Origin: Termitomyces sp. T153 | Taxonomy: Eukaryota > Basidiomycota > Agaricomycetes > Agaricales > Lyophyllaceae | Direction of reading: 5' to 3' | Length of the DNA stretch: 64,000 bases | Assembly (NCBI GenBank): GCA_018296165.2 | Contig: JACKQL020000085.1 | Span: 145,733-209,732, forward strand | Shown: piece by piece, positions 56,337-64,000 of the stretch | Position numbering within the stretch: the stretch's first letter is position 1 | How the letters are laid out: each line of letters starts with the position of its first letter | The notes under the pieces: model-generated | The model's database searches: none | Seen by the model: only the letters and a program-made list of their open reading frames with translations | What the model was told of the DNA's origin: nothing | Translations under genes and position numbers: made by a program

Positions 56337-59300
56337 TCAGTCCCGGGGGTTCCGGGGCTTGGCGGGATTCCGTCGGTGGAAGTCCCGGATTTCGTCGGGG
56401 GCTCTGTCGAGGTTCCTTCGGGGCTCCCACGTATCGTCCTCAGGCCCGTAGCCCTTCCAGCGGACCAAGTACTGGAGTCGGCCGCGAACTACCCGGGAGT
56501 CGAGGATCTCGTCGACCTCGTAGTGGTACTCGTCCTCGACTTCGACGGGGGGCGGTCGGCTGGGGCGTTGGCCGGGGAAGGGGTCTGGAGCGTGCCTTTC
56601 AAGGAGTCGAACGTGGAACACAGGGTGGAGGCCCTTCAGACCCGGAGGCAGGTCGAGCTTGTAAGCGTGGGTGGAGACCTTCCGGAGGATCTTGAATGGA
56701 CCGAGGCGTTTGTGGTCGAGTTTGATAGAGGGCCTCCGGGTCTTAAGATTTCGTCGGTCGAGCCAGACCAAGGTGCCGGGGGGCCAGTCGGGGGTCGGCT
56801 GGCGGCGGGCGTCGGCATGCTTGGAGTAGGCTTGGTTGGCGGTGTCGATCTCGTCCCGGAGGAATTGGTGGAGGGACCGGAGGTCCTCGGCGACTTCGTG
56901 GGCAACGTGGGAGGGGATGTCCTTGAGGGACAGTGTGAGTCGGGGATTGTAGCCCTTGTTGGCGTAAAAGGGGGAAACTCCGGTGGCGGAATGAGGCGTG
57001 TTGTTGTAGGTGAATTCGGCGAGGGGGAGCTCCGCGCGCCAGTCGTTCTGTAAATAGTTAACGTAGAGGCGAAGGTACTGTTCTAACATCTGGTTTACGC
57101 GCTCGGTTTGCCCGTCGGTTTCCGGGTGATAGGCGGTAGAGAGGCTGGTCTTGATCTCGAGCGCCTTGCACAGCGATTTCCAGAAATGAGACACGAATAG
57201 GGGCCCACGGTCGGAGACGATGTCGTCGGGAAGCCCGTGTTTGGAGAATACGTGTTCTAAAAATAGTTTGGCGAAATCCGGGGCGGTGTCAGTGGTGTGG
57301 CAGGGAATAAAGAGGGCTTGCTTGGTAAGGCGGCAGACGACGACGAGGATTGCGTCGAAACCTTCGGAATCGGGGAGTTCGACGATATGATCCATCGATA
57401 TCGAAGACCAGGGGCGGCGACCAACGGGGAGGGGTTTCAGTAGTCCGTGGGGGCGATGGCGGGGGACTTTGGCCCGTAGGCAGGGCTCGCAGGCCCTCAC
57501 GTATCGCGTGACGTCCTTCTTCATTCCTGGCCAAAAATAAGTCCGGGAGATGAGTTGAAGGGTCTTACGAATTCCTGGGTGCCCCCGGAGCTTGTGATCG
57601 TGGTGCTGCCGGAGTATGTCGAGGCGAATGGACTTGTGGTCCGGGGCGTAGATTCGTCCACTTCGGAGCAGCAGGCGGTGGTCCGGGGATAGCGAAAAGG
57701 GGTTGTCTACGCTCGACTCGTCGGGGTTGTTGCGGGGGTCGTGCTGGTTGAAGAAGGGGTCCGGGGGTGAATTCCTGATTTGCTGGAGGATTCCTTCTTC
57801 GTTTAAAATCAGCACGGCATGTAGATGTTCAGGTGGGATTACCACTCGATGGTTGAATGCATTTCGTTCGGTTTCGAACGATTTCTTCGGATACACGTCG
57901 GGTCTTCGAGTGAGGGCGTCGGGCTTTGCGCCGAGTCGCCCGGGGCGGTAGTGAATGGTAAAATCGTACTCCGAAAGGGTTTCGGACCATCGAGCCTGGC
58001 GGCGGCTGAGCTGTTTCGTGGTCGTGAAATATTGCAGGTTGTTGTGGTCGGAGTAGACTTGGATGCGGTGCGGGGACCCCTCGAGGTAGGCCCGCCACTG
58101 ACGGAAGGCTTCGACGATTGCGAGGAGTTCCTTGTCGTAAATGTCGTAGTTGAGTTCCGCGGGGATCATTGATCGGGTGTAGAATGCGACGGGGCGGAGA
58201 TCCTTGCCCTCCGAGTTCGACTGGGAGAGTATCCCGGCGATAGCGTAGTCGGAGGCGTCACATTCGAGCACGATCGGTAGGGAGGGGTCGAAATGGCGGA
58301 GGACCGGAGCGGAGGTGAAGGCCTTCTTCAGGAGGAGGAATACGCTCTGGCACTTGCTGTCCCAATCCCAAGGGGTGTCCTTCCTTGTGAGCCGGTTGAG
58401 GGGCTTGGTAATTCCGGAGTAGTTGTCGATGAAGCGGCGATAGAAGTTAGCAAACCCCAAGAATGACTGTACCTCCTTGACGTTCCGCGGGGAGGGCCAG
58501 TTGAGTATTGCGTCGACCTTGGCGGGATCCATGCGCACACCGTCGGGGGTGACGATGACCCCGAGATATTCGACTTCCGCTGTGTGGAATGAGCACTTTT
58601 CGGGTTTAGCATGAAGGTGATACTCTCGGAGCCGTTCCAGGACACGGCGGACGTGCTCCGAATGCTCCGCGGGCGAGTTCGAGTAGATCAGGATATCGTC
58701 CAAATACACGATGACAAAGACGTCGTTCATGTCGTGGAAGATGTCGTTCATGAAGTACTGGAAGGTGGCGGGGGAGTTAGTCATTCCGAAGGGCATTACA
58801 AGATACTCAAAGAGGCCGTAGCGGGTGCGAAAGGCGGTCTTCCATTCGTGCCCCGGGGCGATCCGGACATTGTTGTAGCCGGAGCGAAGGTCGATTTTCG
58901 TGTAAATCTTGGCGCTGCGAAGGCGATCAACAAGGTCTCCGATTAAGGGGAGGGGGTACCGGTTCTTCTTGGTGACTTTGTTGAGTCCCCGATAATCCAC
59001 ACAGAGTCGGAGGGATCCGTCTTTTTTCTTGGCGAACAGGACCGGGGCGCCAGCCGCGGAGATCGAGGGACGTATGAAACCTTTGCCGAGCATGTCGTCG
59101 AGGTACTCCTTCAGGGCCCGGAGCTCGATTTCGGACATGTTGTAGATCTTGCCAAACGGGGGTGAGGTGCCTTCTTCGAGGTCGATCTGGTGGTCGTAGG
59201 AGCGGTGCGGAGGGAGTTCCTTGGCACTTCCTTCGGAGAACACGTCAGCGAACTTATGATACTCCGGGGGAACTACTTTGGATAGGATCTGTTCCTCTGT

Positions 59301-59861
59301 CTTCTTTTCTGGCGTGGTAGTCCCTGCACGGAGGTATTCCTCCAGTAGGGCCGGAGTGACTTGCAACTGGAAGGCGGGGGTGCCTTCTCGTAGGAGGCAC
59401 GCAAAGGGGATGGCACCGATGATTTTAATGTCGAGGTTTCCGGAGTCGACAGGGCTGGGTCCCGTAGGTGTAGCAGTTGGATCCGGGGTGGCGTCGGGGT
59501 CTGGGATAGGCTGGAAGCAGAGGTGGATGGCGGCTGCTAAGCTCGCTTCGGGGCCGGGGAATTGCATGGTAAGGTTCTTCCAGTTGATGTCGGGGTTGAC
59601 GTCTTGCAGCCACAGGAGTCCGAGCACGATCAGGGTCGACGGGGGTAGTTGGGTAACAAGGAGTCGGGCCTGGAACTGCAGGTCGTTATCGAGGGTGAGG
59701 ATGTTGTCGTGGTACTGCGTGATTCTTGTCGTGGCGGGGCTCCCATCAAAGAGTTGGAGCTCGAGGGGTTTGTCGAGGTCATTGCGTCGGAGGTCAAGTT
59801 GGTTGCTGATGAAGACACTGGAGGCGCCGCTGTCTATGAGGGTGGGAAGTACCTTGAGCAA
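56337..59861 (-). CDS. Pol: retropepsin, RT, RNase H, integrase, chromodomain
   Basis: 1174-residue open frame. The protease starts at once ([13 protein letters not shown], residues about 7-19). RT includes [40 protein letters not shown] and the catalytic [12 protein letters not shown] (about residue 386). RNase H shows [17 protein letters not shown] and [12 protein letters not shown]. The integrase zinc finger is [12 protein letters not shown]...CEPCLRAK, and the D-D-E core spans [20 protein letters not shown] to [20 protein letters not shown]. The C-terminal chromodomain reads [20 protein letters not shown] then [14 protein letters not shown], which can bind methylated histone H3 and guide insertion into heterochromatin, fitting the location. 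No internal stop was seen. Confidence 0.95.
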   Translation of the reverse strand: MLKVLPTLIDSGASSVFISNQLDLRRNDLDKPLELQLFDGSPATTRITQYHDNILTLDNDLQFQARLLVTQLPPSTLIVLGLLWLQDVNPDINWKNLTMQFPGPEASLAAAIHLCFQPIPDPDATPDPTATPTGPSPVDSGNLDIKIIGAIPFACLLREGTPAFQLQVTPALLEEYLRAGTTTPEKKTEEQILSKVVPPEYHKFADVFSEGSAKELPPHRSYDHQIDLEEGTSPPFGKIYNMSEIELRALKEYLDDMLGKGFIRPSISAAGAPVLFAKKKDGSLRLCVDYRGLNKVTKKNRYPLPLIGDLVDRLRSAKIYTKIDLRSGYNNVRIAPGHEWKTAFRTRYGLFEYLVMPFGMTNSPATFQYFMNDIFHDMNDVFVIVYLDDILIYSNSPAEHSEHVRRVLERLREYHLHAKPEKCSFHTAEVEYLGVIVTPDGVRMDPAKVDAILNWPSPRNVKEVQSFLGFANFYRRFIDNYSGITKPLNRLTRKDTPWDWDSKCQSVFLLLKKAFTSAPVLRHFDPSLPIVLECDASDYAIAGILSQSNSEGKDLRPVAFYTRSMIPAELNYDIYDKELLAIVEAFRQWRAYLEGSPHRIQVYSDHNNLQYFTTTKQLSRRQARWSETLSEYDFTIHYRPGRLGAKPDALTRRPDVYPKKSFETERNAFNHRVVIPPEHLHAVLILNEEGILQQIRNSPPDPFFNQHDPRNNPDESSVDNPFSLSPDHRLLLRSGRIYAPDHKSIRLDILRQHHDHKLRGHPGIRKTLQLISRTYFWPGMKKDVTRYVRACEPCLRAKVPRHRPHGLLKPLPVGRRPWSSISMDHIVELPDSEGFDAILVVVCRLTKQALFIPCHTTDTAPDFAKLFLEHVFSKHGLPDDIVSDRGPLFVSHFWKSLCKALEIKTSLSTAYHPETDGQTERVNQMLEQYLRLYVNYLQNDWRAELPLAEFTYNNTPHSATGVSPFYANKGYNPRLTLSLKDIPSHVAHEVAEDLRSLHQFLRDEIDTANQAYSKHADARRQPTPDWPPGTLVWLDRRNLKTRRPSIKLDHKRLGPFKILRKVSTHAYKLDLPPGLKGLHPVFHVRLLERHAPDPFPGQRPSRPPPVEVEDEYHYEVDEILDSRVVRGRLQYLVRWKGYGPEDDTWEPRRNLDRAPDEIRDFHRRNPAKPRNPRD

Positions 59862-59870
59862 GCCGCCAAG

Positions 59871-60548
59871 TCAGACATAGATGACAAACGATCGCGCAGA
59901 CCTAGAGCGAAGTTGCGGCGGGGTCCGGGGTGGGTTGATCATGGTCTCGGAGCTCTCGGAGGGGGGTGAGACATGGAAGGGTACCAGTCCGGAGTTGGTG
60001 GGGTTGTCCCAGTCGAGGCGTAGGGTGAGACTGGGCCAATTGACGCGGGGATTGGTGGAGCGGAGCCATGAGAACCCTAAGACGACGGGGGCAGAGGGGT
60101 GTAATTTTGTGACGAGTAGTCGGAGTTCTTGCTGTTGTCCGTTGGCAAAGGTCAGGGTCGTTTCTAGGCAATGAGTGATGTCTCCCGCTGGGGTAGAGTC
60201 TCCGTCAAAGAGTTTGAGGGGGATCGGGGCGGGAAGATGGTGGAGGGGTTGTGGGGCGAGCGCTGCCAGGGATTCATCAATAAAGTTATCGGTGGCGCCG
60301 CTGTCGACTAGTGTGGGGACGGGTTTGTCGGTGAAGGGAAGAGTGGTGCGGAGGAGGAGGTTTGTGGAGGATTGAGAGGGGAGGTGTGCTGGGGGGTTGT
60401 CCAGGGCAAGCATCATTGCGCGGAGGAGTGTGGCTGGGGTGGAGAAGACGTCGGGATGTGGTCCGCGGTCTAGTGCATCTTCCAGACCTAAACTGCCAAC
60501 TTGTTTTCCATGAACTGGTAGTTGCAGTCTTCTCCGTCGATTGTCCAC
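59871..60548 (-). CDS. Second retropepsin-like domain upstream of Pol
   Basis: Same frame as pol, separated from it by a single TGA (59871-59873). It contains PVPTLVDSGATDNFIDESLA with a catalytic-type D-S-G, then LFDGDSTPAGDITHCLETTL and VVLGFSWLRSTNPRVNW. The block order DSG, LFDG, LxVTxL, VVLGFSWL, NPxxNW repeats in the protease that opens Pol, so this is a domain duplication. It could be an active protease, a dead structural copy, or the C-terminal part of Gag-Pro. In-frame ATG at 60548 gives MDNRRRRLQL, but it is more likely made from the upstream Gag frame. Confidence 0.7.
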   Translation of the reverse strand: MDNRRRRLQLPVHGKQVGSLGLEDALDRGPHPDVFSTPATLLRAMMLALDNPPAHLPSQSSTNLLLRTTLPFTDKPVPTLVDSGATDNFIDESLAALAPQPLHHLPAPIPLKLFDGDSTPAGDITHCLETTLTFANGQQQELRLLVTKLHPSAPVVLGFSWLRSTNPRVNWPSLTLRLDWDNPTNSGLVPFHVSPPSESSETMINPPRTPPQLRSRSARSFVIYV

Positions 60549-60572
60549 ACGGCGCGTCCCATCACCTGTCGT

Positions 60573-61548
60573 TTATTTAGGGCAACTGCGAATAAAATGT
60601 CCCTGCTCACCACATAGGATGCACGCGCCCTCCTTCCATCGTTTCTCCTGCGTTTCTTCCGGCACGTTGATCCACTGACTGTCCTGGATCCTGTTTGCGC
60701 ATAGGGCCTCCTGATCGTCGGCGGGGTCCAGGATGTCGTCGCAATCATCAGGGTTGGTATCCAGGGGTACTGGGGTGTCGTGGAGGTCGGCGGCGTTGAG
60801 CTGGGCAGGTGGTCGCTGCCCCGGGGGCCGGTTAGTGTTGGGGACTCCTCGGCCTGGGGGGAAGCGGGGTGCGGGGTTAGCAGGGTTAGTGGGGATGGAG
60901 GATCGGATGCCATTGGTTGCTCCGGCCTGCCAGTTGGTGTTACTGGAGGTATTCCACGAGGTCTGGGGCGCCATGTTTTCGCTGCGATCTTCCCAATAAC
61001 GTTGGTCAACCTGGGTAACGAGTGCCTTGTACCCGTCGTAGGTGGTTTGTTTGGGCGCGAGGCGAAGGACGTCCTTGATCCGTTGGGGCAGGGCATGACG
61101 GAGGGCGAACCGGAGGGCGTTGTAATTCCAGCCGGTCTCGTAGGCCTCTTGTTTGAATCGTACAATGAAGGTCGTGAAGCGTTCGTTGTCGTGCATTCGG
61201 AGGTTGAAGAGATTTTCCTCCGCCTCTGCTATGGTGTCAAAGACGCCAAACTTACTCAAGAACTCTTGAGTGAAAGCGAGCCAATGGGAGAGTACGGGAT
61301 TGTTTGGGTCGAACCGGAGTAGCGCGGTGTAGTGGTCGAAGGCGATGCCCTGTAAGTATGATGCGGCGAAGGCTACTCGTGAGCTCTCAAGCTGAAAAGT
61401 GATGGGCTTAGCTTGAAACATAGTTAAACACTGGGTCAGGAAGATTCGCCACTTCCGGGGGTCGCGGCCGGTGAAGGGTTCGGGCTTCTGGATGTTGAGC
61501 TTTCCTTCCCAGGCCAGTGCGTCGCGGGTATCGTCCTGCGAATTTTGA
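60573..61548 (-). CDS. Gag capsid/nucleocapsid region
   Basis: Continues the frame of the upstream Gag part after a TGA. The capsid-like region reads KPEPFTGRDPRKWRIFLTQC, FAASYLQGIAFDHYTALLRF and LFNLRMHDNERFTTFIVRFK, typical of Ty3/Gypsy retrotransposon Gag. The C-terminus has one zinc knuckle, CILCGEQGHFIRSC (CX2CX4HX4C), followed by PK and a TAA at 60573-60575. An internal ATG at 61421 (MFQAKPITFQ) would remove the start of the capsid domain, so initiation upstream is more likely. Confidence 0.8.
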
Positions 61549-61550
61549 GT

Positions 61551-63011
61551 TCAAGGTGGGGGTCCGGCGTTGTAGTAGTAGTAGTAGTAGTAGTTATTTC
61601 CGTTTCCGCGCTGGGGGGGAAAGCTGTCCATCACCGGGCCCCATCCTCCCGGGGGTCCGCCATTGGGTGGTCCCCCACCGGGGTTTTGACCTACACTACC
61701 CGGGGCGGGTCCTGGGGCCCATCGAGGGGGAGGGGGTCCTCCGGGATTCGGGGGTCCGAAATAGTTGACATCATTGGGGGGGTTAGGCATCGGAGCGGGT
61801 GGGGGACGAGAGGGGTTGACGGAAAGAGGAGGTCGGGGCGCCCCGGGGCCCAGGGGCTGTTGCGGGGGAACTGGGGCATTGGGACGGGGCGGAGGGGCAT
61901 TGCTACGAGGGGCGTGGAGGTCGAAGTGGGGGGGTCGGTCTCGTTGGGGCCCGTTGCGCGGGGGGTGTTCGTCGGCGGGGTTGCCCGGCTCGTCAATATA
62001 GGAGAGGGTCCGGTTGTTGTCGTCGATGCGTAGGGGCGGTCGTTGGGAGCGGATTTCGGGGACGGCGGGTTGGTCCCAGGTTCGGAAGGCGCTGGGCACC
62101 GAGCTGGCCCGGGGCCGGGCAGAGAGGGCCAGGGTGTGGGCGGCGGGTTGGTCAAACAACCCCCCCGCGGGGTTGAGATTCCTCAAGATGCTGGAGGCCG
62201 CATTGAGTTCTTCCTGCTGGCGGGGAACGGAAGATGGGGCTTCGTTTCGTGTCCCAACGGGTTCCTTGCGTTGCACGTGGAAGGAGCGGGCGGGATCCAG
62301 GGGATCTTCGAAGGGGCGGGGGTTCAGGCTAGTGTGGATTTCTTTGACCAAGGCACAGAGCTCGTTCCGTAAGTTGTCATCGAGGCCCAGGGTGCCTTGC
62401 GTATTCTCCGGGAGGTTCCCTTGTAGGTAGCGTTTGTGGAAGTCGAGGCGTCGATCCGCCCAGACCTCTGGGGTTGCGGAGGCGTCGGGGTAGCCTAGGT
62501 TGGTAAGGAGGGTGCGGGTACGCCTTGCGAATTCCGCAGGGGACAGGCGGAGGAAGCAGAGGACTTCGTTGCGTTGCTGGGCGTAGGCTTCGATCCTTTG
62601 CTGCCTAGGAGAAGGAGGGGTTTGAACGGCGAATGGTGGGCGGGGTGGGGAATAGTTATCCGTGGCTTCCGGAGGGACTGGGGCTGCAGCGGGGATTGGG
62701 TACGCATAGTAATGGGCGGGGGGAAGGTAGGCGGGGTTGGGGGGTGCTGCGGAGTATCCTCCGGGGTTGATACGGGAGTTGTTGCCATCGGCGTGGAATG
62801 CGGGAGGGCAGCGCCAGCCCGGGGGTATTCCCTGGCTGATGGAGGGGGCGTAGAACACCTGGTTGGGGTCAGGGGTCCAGTGACGGGGCACATATTGGTC
62901 CGCAAAGGGGCCCGGGTAGAATGGGGCGTAGGAATTTTCCAATATGGGCCGGCTGTAGGCGTCGGTTGGGTAACCGACTGGGTTGTACGCGGGGTTAAAC
63001 GCAGACATCAA
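61551..63011 (-). CDS. Proline-rich N-terminal Gag part
   Basis: 486 residues, starting MMSAFNPAYNPVGYPTDAYS 30 bp inside the 5' LTR/PBS junction. Rich in Pro, Asn and Tyr, ending in a run of seven tyrosines, NAGPPP and TGA (61551-61553). The middle holds a more ordered segment, RQQRIEAYAQQRNEVLCFLR to YLQGNLPENTQGTLGLDDNL. No known domain is recognised. It is in the same frame as the capsid region downstream. The tyrosine codons form a TAG-type microsatellite on the plus strand at about 61568-61592. Confidence 0.7.
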   Translation of the reverse strand: MMSAFNPAYNPVGYPTDAYSRPILENSYAPFYPGPFADQYVPRHWTPDPNQVFYAPSISQGIPPGWRCPPAFHADGNNSRINPGGYSAAPPNPAYLPPAHYYAYPIPAAAPVPPEATDNYSPPRPPFAVQTPPSPRQQRIEAYAQQRNEVLCFLRLSPAEFARRTRTLLTNLGYPDASATPEVWADRRLDFHKRYLQGNLPENTQGTLGLDDNLRNELCALVKEIHTSLNPRPFEDPLDPARSFHVQRKEPVGTRNEAPSSVPRQQEELNAASSILRNLNPAGGLFDQPAAHTLALSARPRASSVPSAFRTWDQPAVPEIRSQRPPLRIDDNNRTLSYIDEPGNPADEHPPRNGPQRDRPPHFDLHAPRSNAPPPRPNAPVPPQQPLGPGAPRPPLSVNPSRPPPAPMPNPPNDVNYFGPPNPGGPPPPRWAPGPAPGSVGQNPGGGPPNGGPPGGWGPVMDSFPPQRGNGNNYYYYYYYNAGPPP

Positions 63012-63027
63012 GAACGGGGTAAGGGGG

Positions 63028-63040
63028 AGTCTTGATATTA
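63028..63040 (-). promoter_or_regulatory. Self-complementary primer-binding site
   Basis: Directly next to the 5' LTR, in sense orientation TAATATCAAGACT. It is the exact reverse complement of AGTCTTGATATTA at 63591-63603 in the LTR, the predicted transcript 5' end. No tRNA-type TGG start is present. This fits Tf1/sushi-type self-priming rather than tRNA priming. Confidence 0.75.
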
Positions 63041-64000
63041 TGTCAGGTTCCGCTGACGACGGGGGCTCAGTACACTGGCGAGTCCTTACTAGGCGGACGC
63101 GATGTCCTGCATTTATAACCAGGCGCCTGGGGTTGGAGCGGAGGTGGGGAAAGCTTGCGAGGGGTCCCTAGGGATAGCGGTCCGAGTAAGTCCTGAGTGA
63201 TTCAGAGGGGTCTAAGACCGGAGGTACTGGTTGCTGACCCAGGGCGGGTGTCAGAGCTAGTTAGTGGGCGCACGAGGAGATTGCGGGGTAGGCAGAGGCT
63301 TCTCAGCTGTTGAGGGGCGGGGTCGGTTGGATAGGGGATTACCGGGGCTTGGTGGGTTCCGGGGGCGAGCGGGTAGCGAGGTCCGGAGTTGTCGTTAAGA
63401 TTGTTCAGGTCGTGGCACGTGCGCGGAGTTTGTACTGACGTAGGGAGCAAGGGAACTTCAGAGGAACAAAGGAAATATGTACAGTCGAGACGGGACGGAG
63501 ACGAGACGAGACTGAGAAAAGATAGATTCGAAACCTAGAAACAGAAATACAAATGAGACGAGAGACGAAACATAGGAAACCGGTAAAATGTAATATCAAG
63601 ACTAAGGTTCGAGGAGTTATTCTATGACTTATATACCAACTACTGGGTGCCTCCGAGGGCGGCGGATGTGATGGCAGGGGTCGACGGAGCTGTGCTGAGT
63701 CGACAGGTGTCGGGTACAATCCAAGGTCGGGCCGCGGCGGTATTCTGATGGGATCAGTTGGGGGCGCGGCCGCTCCAGGGACGTCGTGGCACTCCGGGAC
63801 GGGTCGGGTGAACTAGGGTAGGGGGTCGGGAACGTATGACGTGGCCAGGAACGGTGGGGGAAGGTCTCAAGGGGGTGTTGATGGCTACGGATAGGGAGTT
63901 GCCGTCAGGGTTTGCCGGAGAAGCGTCAGAGTTGCCCAGTGTGGGCGTCGAAAGTGTGGGCGGGGTTCCGGGGAGTTAGGCGGGAAATCGGGAGGGGTTG
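63041..64000 (-). repeat. 5' LTR of the full-length element, cut by the window end
   Basis: Aligned by eye with 53239-54198; about 23 differences, all transitions. TATATAA lies at 63629-63635 and the predicted start AGTCTTGATATTA at 63591-63603. The outer 38 bp and the flanking target duplication are outside the window. Confidence 0.9.
63591..63635 (-). promoter_or_regulatory. Core promoter in the 5' LTR
   Basis: TATATAA (63629-63635) followed 32 nt downstream by AGTCTTG (63603 reading leftwards). The same spacing is kept in the other LTR and in the solo LTR, supporting a TATA-dependent start at this A. Confidence 0.6.

Larger units (their letters stand above)
53239..64000 (-). mobile_element. 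Near-complete self-priming chromovirus (Ty3/Gypsy) retrotransposon
   Basis: LTRs of about 998 bp at 53239-54236 and 63041-64000 (last 38 bp beyond the window) flank gag and pol on the minus strand, plus a plus-strand accessory gene. Termini are TG...CA. The element is about 10.8 kb. Order in sense direction: 5' LTR, self-complementary primer-binding site, proline-rich Gag part, Gag with zinc knuckle, protease-like domain, protease-RT-RNase H-integrase-chromodomain, antisense accessory gene, purine tract, 3' LTR. High CpG content and 2-3% LTR divergence mark it as much younger than its surroundings. Three in-frame stops suggest either readthrough or early inactivation. Confidence 0.9.

Noticed and set aside
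61568..61592. TAG-type microsatellite
   Set aside because: It is the poly-tyrosine coding run of Gag seen on the other strand.
1..64000. CRISPR arrays, bacterial operons, rRNA or tRNA genes
   Set aside because: None recognised. The intron-rich genes and fungal element show a eukaryotic nuclear locus; a tRNAscan run would be needed to exclude a missed tRNA.

Overview
The window is nuclear DNA from a filamentous basidiomycete, most likely a mushroom-forming Agaricomycete. The evidence is the many introns of about 45-60 nt with CTGAY-like branch sites, the very short spacing between genes, a delta-8 sphingolipid desaturase, Pal1 and Ice2 genes, a PRC2-type EED-like gene, and a chromodomain Ty3/Gypsy retrotransposon beside DNA that has lost almost all CpG. 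No database search was run; identities come from reading translated motifs and joining exons by hand.

Positions 1-44640 are gene-dense, with about 26 genes. In order: sphingolipid desaturase (-), Pal1 (+), HIS7 (-), 3-phosphoglycerate dehydrogenase (+), RAD51 (-), F-box protein (+), mitochondrial uL4 (-), RPS16/uS9 (+), a BRCT + Myb RAP1-like protein (+), a complex I Tim17-family subunit (-), an EED-like WD40 protein (+), a KEX2-type tandem-repeat secreted peptide precursor (-), ESF1 (+), NudC (-), a PIAS/Siz SUMO ligase (+), the ADP/ATP carrier (+), an unassigned 1.6 kb stretch, IRC3 helicase (+), a pseudouridine-phosphate glycosidase/kinase fusion (-), MoaE (+), ICE2 (-), DUG3 (-), phosphoacetylglucosamine mutase (-), alpha-SNAP (+), NUS1 (+) and a DUF2235 hydrolase (+). 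Most are housekeeping genes; many neighbours are divergent with start codons 50-250 bp apart. The lineage-variable item here is the secreted peptide precursor at 16725-17283.

Immediately after the stop of the DUF2235 gene the sequence changes. From 44641 to 51122 I see only two CpG dinucleotides and no convincing gene; this looks like an old repeat block eroded by methyl-CpG deamination. A CpG-rich solo LTR (51123-52304, flanked by a perfect 5-bp target duplication) has landed in it. A CpG-free decayed LTR of the same family follows (about 52379-53238) and is interrupted by a nearly complete young chromovirus-type element that runs from 53239 past the window end.

That element lies on the minus strand: 5' LTR at 63041-64000+ (cut by the window), Gag, then a protease-like domain, then protease-RT-RNase H-integrase-chromodomain, then the 3' LTR at 53239-54236. 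It has several unusual properties: a 13-nt primer-binding site perfectly complementary to a predicted transcript start inside its own LTR (Tf1-type self-priming), two retropepsin-like domains in tandem, one reading frame cut by three stop codons, and a spliced accessory gene on the opposite strand between pol and the 3' LTR that encodes a Zn2Cys6-like cysteine cluster plus a coiled coil.
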